Shown here one piece after another: positions 1 through 9,823 of a stretch of 64,000 bases of DNA. Origin of the DNA: CBDCWT01 sp965223305. GTDB lineage: Bacteria > Planctomycetota > Planctomycetia > Pirellulales > Pirellulaceae. The notes under the pieces were generated by a model. That model was not told the origin of the DNA, made no database searches, and saw nothing but the letters and a program-made list of their open reading frames with translations. The position numbers were made by a program, and so were the translations under genes. The stretch is from contig CBDCWT010000013.1 of the NCBI GenBank assembly GCA_965223305.1, forward strand, positions 275,580 through 339,579. Reading direction: 5' to 3'. The first letter of the stretch is position 1. Every line of letters begins with the position of its first letter.

Positions 1-84
1 ACTACGGGGATCGATGAAGGAACGGCAAGCGACGTGTTCCATCGTGAGTTTCACCGGCCCTAGAACGATGTTTCCAGCGCCGAC

Positions 85-3000
85 GTGGCGGCAGGCTTCA
101 CCTACAGTTTTGACATCGGCAATGACGGTACGTTTGAGCAAACCCAAGGCAGCTCGGCAACGCTCGGCATCCCGGCGAGTGCTTTGACGCAAGACGGACT
201 CGTCACCGTGTTCGGGTCCATCTTTGACAAGGACGGTGGCCAATCAGACTACACGACGACGTTCATCGTCAACGATGTCGCTCCGACGATCACGCTCACC
301 GGAGCGAGCACGGCAATCGAAGGACAAGTTTACTCGCTCAATATCGAAGTCACGGACCCCGGCGACGATGCCATTCTTGGCTATCAAATACAGTGGGATG
401 AGAACTCGCCATTTGTCGCACTGCAACCCAATGCATTGACCGACATCGAGCATCGCTACACGGATAGCTCGACTGCGGCGACGATCACTGTGGCGGTGGA
501 AACCAACGAGGGAATCTTCACGGCAACCAAGACGATTAGCGTTGCCAATGTCGCTCCGACGCTGACCAATCTTGCCTCCGCTGCCTCCGACGGAAGTGCG
601 ACGGTGAACGAAGGCGACGAAATCCTGTTGACAGGCGACATCAGTGATCCGGGACTGGACGCCTTTACCGTTGACATTGATTGGGGCGATGGAACGAGCA
701 GCCTGGCCGTTCCCGTCGACGCCGGAACGACACAGTTCGCCTTCCCGCACACGTATGTCGACGATGGAACCTACACGATCATTGCCACGGTCACCGATGA
801 CGACGGCGATTCTGATCCAGTTGCTTCGGTTGATACGACCACGCAGGCGATCACCAACGTCGCTCCGGCCCTGGTGACTTCACTTGACGAGTCGACCATC
901 GGCGAGAATTCGGCGGCGACCCTGCAGGGCACGATCTCGGACGTTGGTGTAGCCGACACGCATAACGTATCGATCGACTGGGGCGATGGCACAGCGACGG
1001 AAGCTGTCGCCATCAGCAACGGTGCGTTCTCGGCGACGCACATTTATGACGACGACGATCCAACCGCGACGGCATCCGACCCTTACGAAATCACCGTAAC
1101 GGCCGTTGACGAAAACGACGCCAGCAGCTCAGCCACAGAAACTCAGACGATCACCGTCGAGAACAACACGCCGTACCTCTATTTGGTTGAGACTGACGCA
1201 AACACCATCGCGACAGCTAAAGGCACTAACGAGCTCGTTACACTGACCGCCGAATTCATAGACTTCGGCGAACAAGATACGTTTACGGCGACGATTGACT
1301 GGGGCGACGGCACAACAACCAATCCCACAATCACGTACGACGCATCTACACAAACCGGAAGCATCAACACAAACAGGGCATACTCCAGCGAAGCGATCTT
1401 CGAGATCACTCTCAACATCGTGGACGACGACACGGGTGCGTCAGATACGGGTGTGACGCAGGCGCTGGTTGGCAGCTACAGCAATGCGGCTCCCACCGTC
1501 GATGATCAGACCTTCTCAGTTCCTGAAGGTTCAGGCATCGGCACGGAATTCGGAACGGTGGCTGCAGCGGACGGCGATGCGGGCAGTATTCTGACCTACA
1601 CGTTAGAAGCTCAGAACGAATTTTCCATTGACGCCGACACAGGCGTCCTTTCCGTTGCCCGTGCTCTGTTGGACGCCGAAACGAAAAACAACTACGCCGT
1701 CGAAGTCACCGTCACCGACGAGTGGGACGAGACAGCCACAGCAACTCTCACCATCAACCTCGAGGACGTCAATGAGTTTTCACCGACGCTCAACGTCAGC
1801 ACGTTGACCTACACGATCGACGAAAACTCGCCCAACGGAACCGTCATTGATACCTTTGTGGCCACTGACGCGGACGTGGACGCTGAGCTGACGTTCAGTG
1901 TCGATGCCAACCTGCCATTTGCCATTGATCCCGTTACCGGAGAACTAACGGTTTCGGACAGTAGTCAACTCGACTATGAAACGACTCAGGAATTTGAGGT
2001 CGAGGTAACCGTTACCGATCAAGACGACAACAGTGACACGCGAACAGTTTTTGTTCTCCTGAATGACGTTGACGAAGGGAATGTGGCCCCTGTACTGGCT
2101 CCGATCGGCAATCAGTCGGTGGACGAGGGAGTCGAACTGACCATCAGCGCTTCGGCCACCGATGCCGATCAACCTGCCAACGCCTTGACGTTCAGTCTCG
2201 ATGCGGGTGCGCCAGCCGGTGCGAGTATCGATCCGGCGACGGGCGTGTTTAGCTGGACACCGAGCGAAGCGGACGGTCCCGGTTCTTTCGATGTGACGGT
2301 TCGTGTGACCGACGACGGGAATCCGAGTCTCTCGGCGAGTGAGACGATTACAATCACGGTCAACGAAGTGAATGTGGCTCCGGTGCTGGCGCCGATCGGC
2401 GACCAGTCGGTGAACGGAGGTGAGGAGTTGACCTTCATTGCTGCGGCCACCGATGCCGATCAGCCTGCCAATGGCTTGACGTTCAGTCTCGATGCGGGTG
2501 CGCCAGCCGGTGCGAGTATCGACCCGGCGACGGGCGTGTTTAGCTGGACACCGAGCGAGTCGGACGGCCCCGGCTCCTTCGACGTGACGGTTCGTGTGAC
2601 CGACGACGGGAATCCGAGTCTCTCGGCCAGTGAAACGGTTACGATTACGGTCAACGAAGTGAATGTGGCTCCGGTGCTGGCGCCGATCGGCGACCAGTCG
2701 GTAGACGAAGGCGAGGAGTTGACCTTCATTGCTGCGGCCACCGATGCCGACCAACCCGCGAATGGCCTGACGTTCAGTCTCGATGCGGGTGCGCCAGCCG
2801 GTGCGAGTATCGACCCAGCGACGGGCGTGTTTAGCTGGACTCCGAGCGAAGCGGACGGCCCCGGTTCCTTCGACGTAACGGTTCGTGTGACCGACGACGG
2901 GAATCCGAGTCTCGCGGCCAGTGAAACGGTTACGATTACGGTCAACGAAGTGAATGTGGCTCCGGTGCTGGCGCCGATCGGCGACCAGTCGGTAGACGAA

Positions 3001-5736
3001 GGTGAGGAGTTGACCTTCATTGCTGCGGCCACCGATGCCGACCAACCCGCGAATGGCCTGACGTTCAGTCTCGATGCGGGTGCGCCAGCCGGTGCGAGTA
3101 TCGACCCAGCGACGGGCGTGTTTAGCTGGACACCCGGCGAAGCGGACGGCCCCGGTTCCTTCGACGTAACGGTTCGTGTGACCGACGACGGGAATCCGAG
3201 TCTCTCCGCCAGTGAGACAATCACGATTACCGTCAATGAGGTGAATGTGGCTCCGGTGCTGGCGCCGATCGGCGACCAGTCGGTGAACGAGGGAGTCGAG
3301 CTGACGTTCAATGCTTCGGCCACCGATGCCGATCAGCCTGCCAATGGCTTGACGTTCAGTCTCGATGCGGGTGCGCCAGCCGGTGCGAGTATCGACCCGG
3401 CGACGGGCGTGTTTAGCTGGACTCCGAGCGGCCCGGGCTCCTTCGACGTAGCGGTTCGTGTGACCGACGACGGAAATCCGAGCCTGTCGGCCAGTGAGAC
3501 GATTACGATCATGGTCAACGGAGGAAACGTGGCTCCGGTGCTGGCTCCGATTGGCGACCAGTCGGTGAACGAAGGTGAGGAGTTGACCTTCATTGCTTCA
3601 GCCACCGATGCCGACCAACCCGCGAATGACCTGACGTTCAGTCTCGATTCGGGCGCGCCAGCCGGTGCGAGTATCGACCCGACGACGGGCGTGTTCAGCT
3701 GGGCTCCGACGGAAGATCAGGATCCGGGGGTCTATTCGGTCACGGTGCGTGTCACCGACGACGGCACACCGGCCTTGGATGACTCGGAAACGATCATGAT
3801 CACCGTCAATAATCTCGCTCCCATTATTGCGGTCGATAGTGCGGCTGTCACGGTCAATGAAGGTGACATTGCTGTGAACTCGGGAACGTTCAGCGATGCT
3901 GGTACCGACACCGTGACGTTGTCCGCCTCGGTCGGAGCGGTTGTCGACGACAACGACGGCACTTGGAGCTGGTCGTTTAATACGAGCGACGGTCCGGACG
4001 ATTCACAGACCGTCACGATCACCGCAACCGATAGTGACAACTCCCAGACGCAGGTCACCTTCGAGCTGTCCGTCAACAACATCGCTCCGAACGTCGGCGT
4101 TGACATTCCGACACAGATTGTGCAGTACAGCGACTCGATCTCGGCCATCACGTTTACCGCGACCGACATTGCGACGGACGACATGGATGGTGCTGTGTCT
4201 TACAGTATCGATGGCGGAGCCACGTATACCAGCGGTTTGCCCGACGCACTCTCGCTGGAACCAGCAATAGGGCTTAGCTTTGCCGGCGGCAACGATCAGG
4301 TGGCGACTGGTACGTGGACGGTCAGCGGCGTGTCCGATCTGGCTCCGGGGAACTATCTGATTCGTGTCACCGTCACCGATGACGATGCGGCTGCCGGTAC
4401 GGCCGATGCCGAAATCGTCGTTCTCCAAGAGAACGCAGACGCGTCCAACACCAGCCCCGTGTTCGTGTCCACCGATCCGAAGAATCCGGACAACGCGGTG
4501 ATTCCACTACAAGCCATCATCCGCGACATCACGGCCTACGCCCCGACCACCGACGGCGAAGGTGGAAACATTACCAAAGCCACCGCGTCGTTTGTCGATC
4601 GGGACAGCGGAAGTGTCATCGCAACGGTTCCGGTTCAGCTCGTCGGCACGGACCAAAAGGTCGGCGTGGTCAACTACGATTGGGCCGTTTCGCTAAACGG
4701 AAACGAGACGGCCGCGTCGTACAACATTGGAGTCATTGTGGATGGCTACTACCACCGCAACGACTCGGCCGACGACATCGTCGTGACGGTGGCTCGTCCG
4801 GATGGTGACTTCATTACTGGTGGGGGTCATATCACCAACGAGAACTCGGCCGGGACTCACGCCGGTGGGAACGGACTGAAGACGCACTTTGGCTTTAACA
4901 TCAAGTTCAACAAGAAGATGACCAACCTCCAGGGTCATTTCAAAGCCATCGTACGCAAAGACGACGGCACCGTATTGCAAATCAAGAGCAACGCCTCCGA
5001 TTCGCTGGTTGTCTATCCCATTGATGGGGCGGATGGAGGAGCAACGTTCCTGAGCAAGGCCAACCTGACGGATGTCACCGATCCCGATAATCCGGTCAGT
5101 CTGGGAGGCAACTTGCAACTGACCGTCAACGTCACCGACTTCGGCGAACCAGGCCAAGATGTCGATACGATCGCTTTCACGCTTTGGGACAGCAACGAGT
5201 TGTTATTCTCCAGTAACCTCGATGCTGCAACCGCTGAAACAGTTCAGCAAGTCATCAGCGGCGGCAATATCCAGGCCCACTCTCAAAGCTCAGCAGGCAA
5301 CGGCAAAAAGACATTCACTGCCTTGGCGGCGATCAGCTCAACACCTGCGGATGCTGAACAGGACGCCTTGGCAAACGATTCACGGCTCGACGACTACGAG
5401 CCGGTAGACGCGAATCGTGACGGAATCGTATCGCCCCTGGATGCTTTGCTGATCATCAACGAGCTCAACAGCTCCGATATCAACCGAGACTTTGACGCTC
5501 GGCTGGATGTCAACGGCGACGCAAGCCTGTCACCGTTGGATGCCCTATTGGTCATCAACCGCCGGAACGATGAAGCTGACCAAGTGGATCGTGCACTAAG
5601 GAAAGCGACCGGCGACGGGAACGGTTTTGCTCGGTCCGTCGACTCGTTGTACGACGAGTACGAGCATGACAGTTTCACATCCATCGCGGACGAACTGACA
5701 GCAGTACTCGTCGACGAGTTCCCGTATCTTACGTAA
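85..5736 (+). CDS. Giant PKD/cadherin/Ig-like repeat protein with C-terminal dockerin (5' end incomplete)
   Basis: Likely a secreted or surface-displayed adhesion or scaffold protein. Visible domains in order: a partial PKD-like domain (residues 1-60); four PKD-type domains to about residue 465, three of them with a WGDGT motif; two cadherin-like repeats (about 470-670); six near-identical 97-residue putative-Ig (He_PIG-like) repeats (about 666-1240); further PKD-like and unassigned beta-rich regions; and a C-terminal dockerin-like pair of Ca-binding loops (DANRDGIVSPLDALLIIN and DVNGDASLSPLDALLVIN, about 1772-1830). The GTG at 85 is not a convincing start: it lies inside a domain, has no ribosome binding site and no signal peptide follows. 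The true gene probably began upstream of the window, with frame disruption at about 36-63 (see findings). The repeat and domain content is clear; the biological role is inferred. Confidence 0.88.
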   Translation: MAAGFTYSFDIGNDGTFEQTQGSSATLGIPASALTQDGLVTVFGSIFDKDGGQSDYTTTFIVNDVAPTITLTGASTAIEGQVYSLNIEVTDPGDDAILGYQIQWDENSPFVALQPNALTDIEHRYTDSSTAATITVAVETNEGIFTATKTISVANVAPTLTNLASAASDGSATVNEGDEILLTGDISDPGLDAFTVDIDWGDGTSSLAVPVDAGTTQFAFPHTYVDDGTYTIIATVTDDDGDSDPVASVDTTTQAITNVAPALVTSLDESTIGENSAATLQGTISDVGVADTHNVSIDWGDGTATEAVAISNGAFSATHIYDDDDPTATASDPYEITVTAVDENDASSSATETQTITVENNTPYLYLVETDANTIATAKGTNELVTLTAEFIDFGEQDTFTATIDWGDGTTTNPTITYDASTQTGSINTNRAYSSEAIFEITLNIVDDDTGASDTGVTQALVGSYSNAAPTVDDQTFSVPEGSGIGTEFGTVAAADGDAGSILTYTLEAQNEFSIDADTGVLSVARALLDAETKNNYAVEVTVTDEWDETATATLTINLEDVNEFSPTLNVSTLTYTIDENSPNGTVIDTFVATDADVDAELTFSVDANLPFAIDPVTGELTVSDSSQLDYETTQEFEVEVTVTDQDDNSDTRTVFVLLNDVDEGNVAPVLAPIGNQSVDEGVELTISASATDADQPANALTFSLDAGAPAGASIDPATGVFSWTPSEADGPGSFDVTVRVTDDGNPSLSASETITITVNEVNVAPVLAPIGDQSVNGGEELTFIAAATDADQPANGLTFSLDAGAPAGASIDPATGVFSWTPSESDGPGSFDVTVRVTDDGNPSLSASETVTITVNEVNVAPVLAPIGDQSVDEGEELTFIAAATDADQPANGLTFSLDAGAPAGASIDPATGVFSWTPSEADGPGSFDVTVRVTDDGNPSLAASETVTITVNEVNVAPVLAPIGDQSVDEGEELTFIAAATDADQPANGLTFSLDAGAPAGASIDPATGVFSWTPGEADGPGSFDVTVRVTDDGNPSLSASETITITVNEVNVAPVLAPIGDQSVNEGVELTFNASATDADQPANGLTFSLDAGAPAGASIDPATGVFSWTPSGPGSFDVAVRVTDDGNPSLSASETITIMVNGGNVAPVLAPIGDQSVNEGEELTFIASATDADQPANDLTFSLDSGAPAGASIDPTTGVFSWAPTEDQDPGVYSVTVRVTDDGTPALDDSETIMITVNNLAPIIAVDSAAVTVNEGDIAVNSGTFSDAGTDTVTLSASVGAVVDDNDGTWSWSFNTSDGPDDSQTVTITATDSDNSQTQVTFELSVNNIAPNVGVDIPTQIVQYSDSISAITFTATDIATDDMDGAVSYSIDGGATYTSGLPDALSLEPAIGLSFAGGNDQVATGTWTVSGVSDLAPGNYLIRVTVTDDDAAAGTADAEIVVLQENADASNTSPVFVSTDPKNPDNAVIPLQAIIRDITAYAPTTDGEGGNITKATASFVDRDSGSVIATVPVQLVGTDQKVGVVNYDWAVSLNGNETAASYNIGVIVDGYYHRNDSADDIVVTVARPDGDFITGGGHITNENSAGTHAGGNGLKTHFGFNIKFNKKMTNLQGHFKAIVRKDDGTVLQIKSNASDSLVVYPIDGADGGATFLSKANLTDVTDPDNPVSLGGNLQLTVNVTDFGEPGQDVDTIAFTLWDSNELLFSSNLDAATAETVQQVISGGNIQAHSQSSAGNGKKTFTALAAISSTPADAEQDALANDSRLDDYEPVDANRDGIVSPLDALLIINELNSSDINRDFDARLDVNGDASLSPLDALLVINRRNDEADQVDRALRKATGDGNGFARSVDSLYDEYEHDSFTSIADELTAVLVDEFPYLT
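2080..3810 (+). repeat. Six tandem 291-bp in-frame repeats inside the giant protein gene
   Basis: Units begin with the codons for NVAPVLAPIG at 2080, 2371, 2662, 2953, 3244 and 3526. The spacing is exactly 291 bp (97 codons) except for copy 5, which lacks three codons (EAD in the WTPSEADGPG loop) and is 282 bp. Copies 2-5 are nearly identical at DNA level, which indicates recent duplication or gene conversion. Confidence 0.95.
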
Positions 5737-5760
5737 AAAAGCCCAAACTCAAGTTTGGGC
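5734..5760 (-). terminator. Intrinsic terminator of the initiator tRNA gene
   Basis: A 9-bp perfect stem (GCCCAAACT / AGTTTGGGC, 5741-5760) is followed on the minus strand by six T residues. It sits just 3' of the minus-strand tRNA and so should terminate that transcript. It lies between two converging genes and may also stop plus-strand transcription from the giant gene, although the U-run favours the minus direction. Confidence 0.8.
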
Positions 5761-5767
5761 CGTCAAG

Positions 5768-5841
<74 letters not shown>

Positions 5842-5989
5842 TCAAGTGACGCCATTCTAGCTGTACTGCCGAAAAAGGGAAAGTGGGTTTCCACACCGCC
5901 AGCCGAGAGCAAGCTGCAATCCACCCTGCGTTTCTTTAGCCCAACAATAACGCGCCGGAATTCGTCCCCTTACCTAACGGAAATCGTTC

Positions 5990-6440
5990 AGCCTTTAAGT
6001 TAGTGCGTGATTTCGTCCTTCTTCACTCTCCCCTCGGGGAGAGTCGGCCCGAAGGGCCGGTGAGGGCGGCATGCCTCGGGCGATCACTCCCGGGAAACCC
6101 TCCCCGGACGCTAACGCGTCCGACCCTCCCGCGAGCGGGAGGGTAACGTGGCTGCTCGTCCTTCCTCACTCGCCCCTCGGGGAGAGTCGGCCCGAAGGGC
6201 CGGTTAGGGGGGAGCCCTCCCCGACGCTACGCGTCGGTTTCGCTGAAGAACCGTGGGCTAACGCCCAGCGGCTGATTTGCAGCGTAGTCGAACTCGCCAG
6301 AGTTTGGTGGACTGCATGAAGCGTAAGCTGCTCCGACGCCGTCCGATCGTAGCCGAACTCGCAGATCGTAGCCGAACACGCCAGAGTTTGGCGGCCGGCC
6401 GATTGGTCCAAATTCTGGCGAATTCGGCTACAAACAATCG
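5990..6440. repeat. Intergenic cluster of short interspersed repeats (families A, B, D)
   Basis: The gap between the tRNA and the KAS gene holds no convincing gene. It contains two copies of family D (core CCCTCGGGGAGAGTCGGCCC followed by a GAAGGGCCGG hairpin, about 6025-6062 and 6172-6205), family A (core CCGTGGGCTAACGCCCAGCG, about 6250-6275) and family B in both orientations (core CGAACTCGCCAGAGTTTGG). All recur elsewhere in the window. ORFs crossing this stretch are translated repeats. Confidence 0.85.
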
Positions 6441-6643
6441 CTAACGGCAGATGGTAGATGTACGTGAAAAAAATAGGATCTGGGCAGCTTCCACGGCCGT
6501 TCTCCGAGGTCTGGTCAATCAGCCTCATCGGAGCTCGATCGACGCTCGGCGACCAGCTTTCCCATGGCCGATCCGGCACCTTGTCAACCGGCCGTACTCG
6601 CGGTAACTTCAAGGGTTCCACTCCTGCCGCAGACGTTAGATAG

Positions 6644-7903
6644 ATGATCTCGACCGGCCGCCTTCACTCAGCGCCTGATGACCAGCGCGTCGTCATCACT
6701 GGAATTGGTCTGACCGCTCCCAACGGCAATAGTTGGAGCGAGTTTCGAGATGCGCTGTTGAAAGGGCAGAGCGGCGTCACCGAATACGAGATCCGCTACG
6801 TTGGTCCGACGCTCGCCGGTGTCTGCCAGTTTGACACGACCCGCTATCAGACCAGAAAAGACATTCGCCGGGGCACCCGCGCGGGGAGCGTCGGAATCTA
6901 TGCTGCCAGCGAAGCGGTCCAGCATGCGGGTCTGGAATGGGACCAGCTGGACAAGACGCGCGTCGGGATCTACCTCGGCGTCACCGAACATGGCAACGTG
7001 GAAACCGAAAACGAAGTCTACGAGCTGAAGGGCTACGACTACGATACGGCCTTTTGGTCCCATCATCACAATCCCCGCACAGTCGCCAACAATCCGGCGG
7101 GCGAGGTAGCTCTCAACCTAGGCATAACCGGTCCCCACTACACGATCGGCGCTGCCTGCGCGGCCGGCAACGCTGGACTGATTCAAGGGGCGCAGATGTT
7201 GCGTTTGGATGAGTGCGATCTTGCCTTGGCGGGCGGCGTCTCGGAGAGCATTCATACGTTCGGTATCTTCGCCAGCTTCAAGAGCCAAGGGGCTCTAGCT
7301 TCGCATACCGATCCGGCACGTGCCTCGCGGCCTTTTGATGTCCAGCGAAACGGCATCGTCGTGGCTGAGGGCGGCTGCGTGTTCGCACTCGAACGGCTGA
7401 GCGACGCTCGCCGGCGTGGCGCCGCAATTCATGGCGAGCTCGTCGGCCACGCGATGAACACGGACGCCACCGATTTCGTGCTGCCCAATCCCGAACGTCA
7501 GGCGGAGTGCGTACGACTTGCTCTGCGGCGGGCGGGCCTACAACCCGAACAGATCGATATCGTCAGCACCCACGCCACGGGCACCAATTCAGGTGACGCG
7601 CAGGAATGTGCTGCCCTACGAGCTGTGTTTCACGAGTCGGAGAGAACTTGCTTCAACAACACTAAGAGTTTCATTGGGCATGCCATGGGGGCTGCCGGAG
7701 CGCTTGAACTGGCCGGTAATCTGGCAAGTTTTCGCGATGGCATCTGCCACGCCACGATCAACGTCGATGAATTGGACCCGGATTGCGATCTCCGAGGACT
7801 TGTTACCAACGAACCACGCGAAGTCGATCGTCCTCGCTATGTATTGAACAACTCATTCGGGATGTTGGGAATCAACTCGGTGGTGATCGTCGAACGGTTT
7901 TGA
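6644..7903 (+). CDS. Beta-ketoacyl-[ACP] synthase (KAS II/FabF-type)
   Basis: A condensing enzyme that extends an ACP-bound acyl chain with malonyl-ACP. The thiolase-fold triad is complete: Cys172 in GAACAAGNAG, His310 in STHATGTNSGD and His346 in NTKSFIGHAMGAAG. At 419 residues it matches the family length. It is the first of six same-strand genes encoding an ACP, two CrtI-like oxidoreductases, a dehydratase and an enoyl reductase. This points to a dedicated acyl or polyene pathway, not housekeeping FAS, because malonyl transferase and ketoreductase genes are absent here. The ATG lacks a strong Shine-Dalgarno sequence. The product is unknown; the enzyme class is secure. Confidence 0.92.
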   Translation: MISTGRLHSAPDDQRVVITGIGLTAPNGNSWSEFRDALLKGQSGVTEYEIRYVGPTLAGVCQFDTTRYQTRKDIRRGTRAGSVGIYAASEAVQHAGLEWDQLDKTRVGIYLGVTEHGNVETENEVYELKGYDYDTAFWSHHHNPRTVANNPAGEVALNLGITGPHYTIGAACAAGNAGLIQGAQMLRLDECDLALAGGVSESIHTFGIFASFKSQGALASHTDPARASRPFDVQRNGIVVAEGGCVFALERLSDARRRGAAIHGELVGHAMNTDATDFVLPNPERQAECVRLALRRAGLQPEQIDIVSTHATGTNSGDAQECAALRAVFHESERTCFNNTKSFIGHAMGAAGALELAGNLASFRDGICHATINVDELDPDCDLRGLVTNEPREVDRPRYVLNNSFGMLGINSVVIVERF

Positions 7904-8000
7904 GAACTTGACGGCAGCGACGGACGAGCCGCGGTCTGGGGGCCTCGCCTCGCGATGACAGCCCCCCGCTTAACTTTGGTTATGAGACGAAAGCACAACG

Positions 8001-8261
8001 ATGACACCTGAAGAAATCCGCGAAGAAATCCTGGATATCTTGCGTGATATCGCTCCCGATGAGGATCTCAGTCACCTCGACGACGCAGTTCCATTCCGCG
8101 AGCAGCTGGAACTGGACAGCATGGATTTTCTTGACATCGTCATGGAGCTGCGCAAGCGCCACCGCGTCCAGATTCCGGAAGAGGAATACGAGCAGCTCGC
8201 CAGCATGGGAAGTACCGTGACGTATCTGACTCCGCGGATGAAGGACCTGAGTAACGCGTAG
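8001..8261 (+). CDS. Acyl carrier protein
   Basis: An 86-residue acidic protein with the phosphopantetheine attachment motif LDSMDFLDIV (Ser40), as in AcpP. It starts 97 nt after the KAS stop, and the next gene begins 2 nt after its stop. Its position between the condensing enzyme and a flavoprotein desaturase suggests it carries the intermediates of this specific pathway. It differs from a housekeeping ACP in the C-terminal half (VQIPEEEYEQLASMG...), so it is probably a specialised carrier. Confidence 0.92.
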   Translation: MTPEEIREEILDILRDIAPDEDLSHLDDAVPFREQLELDSMDFLDIVMELRKRHRVQIPEEEYEQLASMGSTVTYLTPRMKDLSNA

Positions 8262-8263
8262 AA

Positions 8264-9652
8264 GTGTATGATACGATCATCATTGGCGCAGGGATGTCGG
8301 GTTTGGCTGCCGGCATCCGCTTAGCCTATTTCGATCAGCGCGTTTGCATTCTCGAGCGGCACTATACGATTGGCGGCTTGAACTCGTTTTATCGCTTGGG
8401 TGGGCGAGACTACGATGTGGGGCTGCATGCGGTCACCAACTTCACTCCCAAGGGCGCCAAGAAAGGCCCTCTCGCTCGACTGCTCCGGCAATTGCGTTTC
8501 AAGTGGGACGACTTCGCGCTCTCGCCTCAGGTTGGCTCGACAATCGCGTTTCCCGGCGTCGAGTTACAGTTCGGCAACGGGGTCGAACTGCTGCAGGCGG
8601 AAATCGCTGCCAAATTCCCCCACCAGCGGGAGCGGTTTCAAATGCTGCTGGCCCGCTTGGTCGACTACGACGATCTCTCGGAAGAGGACTATTCTCTCTC
8701 CAGCCGGCAAGTCCTAGGAGAGATCTTCGACGACTCGTTGCTTGTCGAGATGTTGCTCTGTCCCTTGATGTGGTACGGCAACGCGCGGGAACACGACATG
8801 GATTTCGGGCAGTTTTGCATCATGTTCCGCAGCATTTTCCTCGAGGGTTTTGCCAGGCCGTTTGCCGGCGTGCGGCTCATCCTCAAGAACTTGGTCCGCC
8901 GCTTTCGTTCACTGGGAGGGGAGCTAAAGCTTCGCTCCGGCGTCGAGCGGATCAAGGTCGAAGAAGATCGAGCCGTCGGAGTCGTGCTGGACGACGGCCA
9001 AGAGATCGCGGCCAGGAGAATCCTCTCATCGGCTGGTTTCGTAGAAACACTCAGGTTGTGTGAAGACATCACAGAGGTCGATGAAACTCGAGCGGGCCGG
9101 CTGTCGTTTATCGAATCAATCTCGATACTCGATCAGCAACCGCACGATCTTGGTTGCGATCGCACAATCGTCTTCTTTAACGACTCAGAGGAGTTCCACT
9201 GGTGCAAGCCAGAGCGAGAGTTATGCGATGTGCGGACGGGCGTGATTTGCTCGCCTAACAACTATGCTTATGCCGAAAGTGACGGGCGGTTACCAGACGG
9301 CGTGCTACGCATCACTTCCCTAGCGGACTTCGACGGCTGGAACAACCTGGACACCGAGCAGTATCAGTTGGCGAAACTCCGCTGGTACGATCGGGCAGTC
9401 GAGTCGGCCGTCCGCTTCGTACCGGACTTTCGACGACACGTGATCGACACGGACATGTTCACTCCGACGACCATCCGCCGTTTCACCTGGCACGACAACG
9501 GCGCCGTCTATGGTGCGCCGGAAAAACGGCTAAACGGAACCACTCACCTGACGAACTTGTTTCTTTGTGGAACCGACCAAGGTTTCGTGGGGATTGTCGG
9601 ATCAATTGTGAGTGGAATTTCGATCGCCAACCAACACTGTCTGCGCGAGTAG
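8264..9652 (+). CDS. CrtI/phytoene-desaturase-like FAD oxidoreductase (first copy)
   Basis: A 462-residue flavoprotein with an N-terminal Rossmann FAD-binding motif (IIIGAGMSGLAAGIRLA, residues 4-20), the ERHYTIGGLNSFYR segment typical of the phytoene desaturase/isomerase family, and the C-terminal FAD motif LFLCGTDQGFVGIVGSIVSG. The GTG start lies 2 nt after the ACP stop, suggesting translational coupling. In carotenoid pathways this family desaturates or isomerises polyenes. Next to an ACP it more likely acts on an ACP- or CoA-bound acyl chain (inference). A second, divergent copy follows. Confidence 0.88.
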   Translation: MYDTIIIGAGMSGLAAGIRLAYFDQRVCILERHYTIGGLNSFYRLGGRDYDVGLHAVTNFTPKGAKKGPLARLLRQLRFKWDDFALSPQVGSTIAFPGVELQFGNGVELLQAEIAAKFPHQRERFQMLLARLVDYDDLSEEDYSLSSRQVLGEIFDDSLLVEMLLCPLMWYGNAREHDMDFGQFCIMFRSIFLEGFARPFAGVRLILKNLVRRFRSLGGELKLRSGVERIKVEEDRAVGVVLDDGQEIAARRILSSAGFVETLRLCEDITEVDETRAGRLSFIESISILDQQPHDLGCDRTIVFFNDSEEFHWCKPERELCDVRTGVICSPNNYAYAESDGRLPDGVLRITSLADFDGWNNLDTEQYQLAKLRWYDRAVESAVRFVPDFRRHVIDTDMFTPTTIRRFTWHDNGAVYGAPEKRLNGTTHLTNLFLCGTDQGFVGIVGSIVSGISIANQHCLRE

Positions 9653-9823
9653 GTCAATGCAAAACAGTCGGTTGCCGATATTTGCCTTCCTCACCCTGCT
9701 CTCTCCCCCTGCGCGAGGCCGGGGAGCGGGAACAGAAGTCAGCAACCGCTGTGGGGCGACTCCTAAGTTGATGGACACGCCGCCGGGCTGCGACGATCGG
9801 GCAAGTTGCTGCGGGGAGGCGCC

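Noticed and set aside
1945..3323. Long minus-strand ORFs (366 and 287 codons) opposite the giant protein gene
   Set aside because: They lie across the tandem 291-bp repeats and repeat the same residues; the plus-strand frame has clear domains. Shadow ORFs.
6166..6643. ORFs in the repeat-rich gap before the KAS gene
   Set aside because: They consist of translated family A, B and D repeats or lack any protein-like feature.
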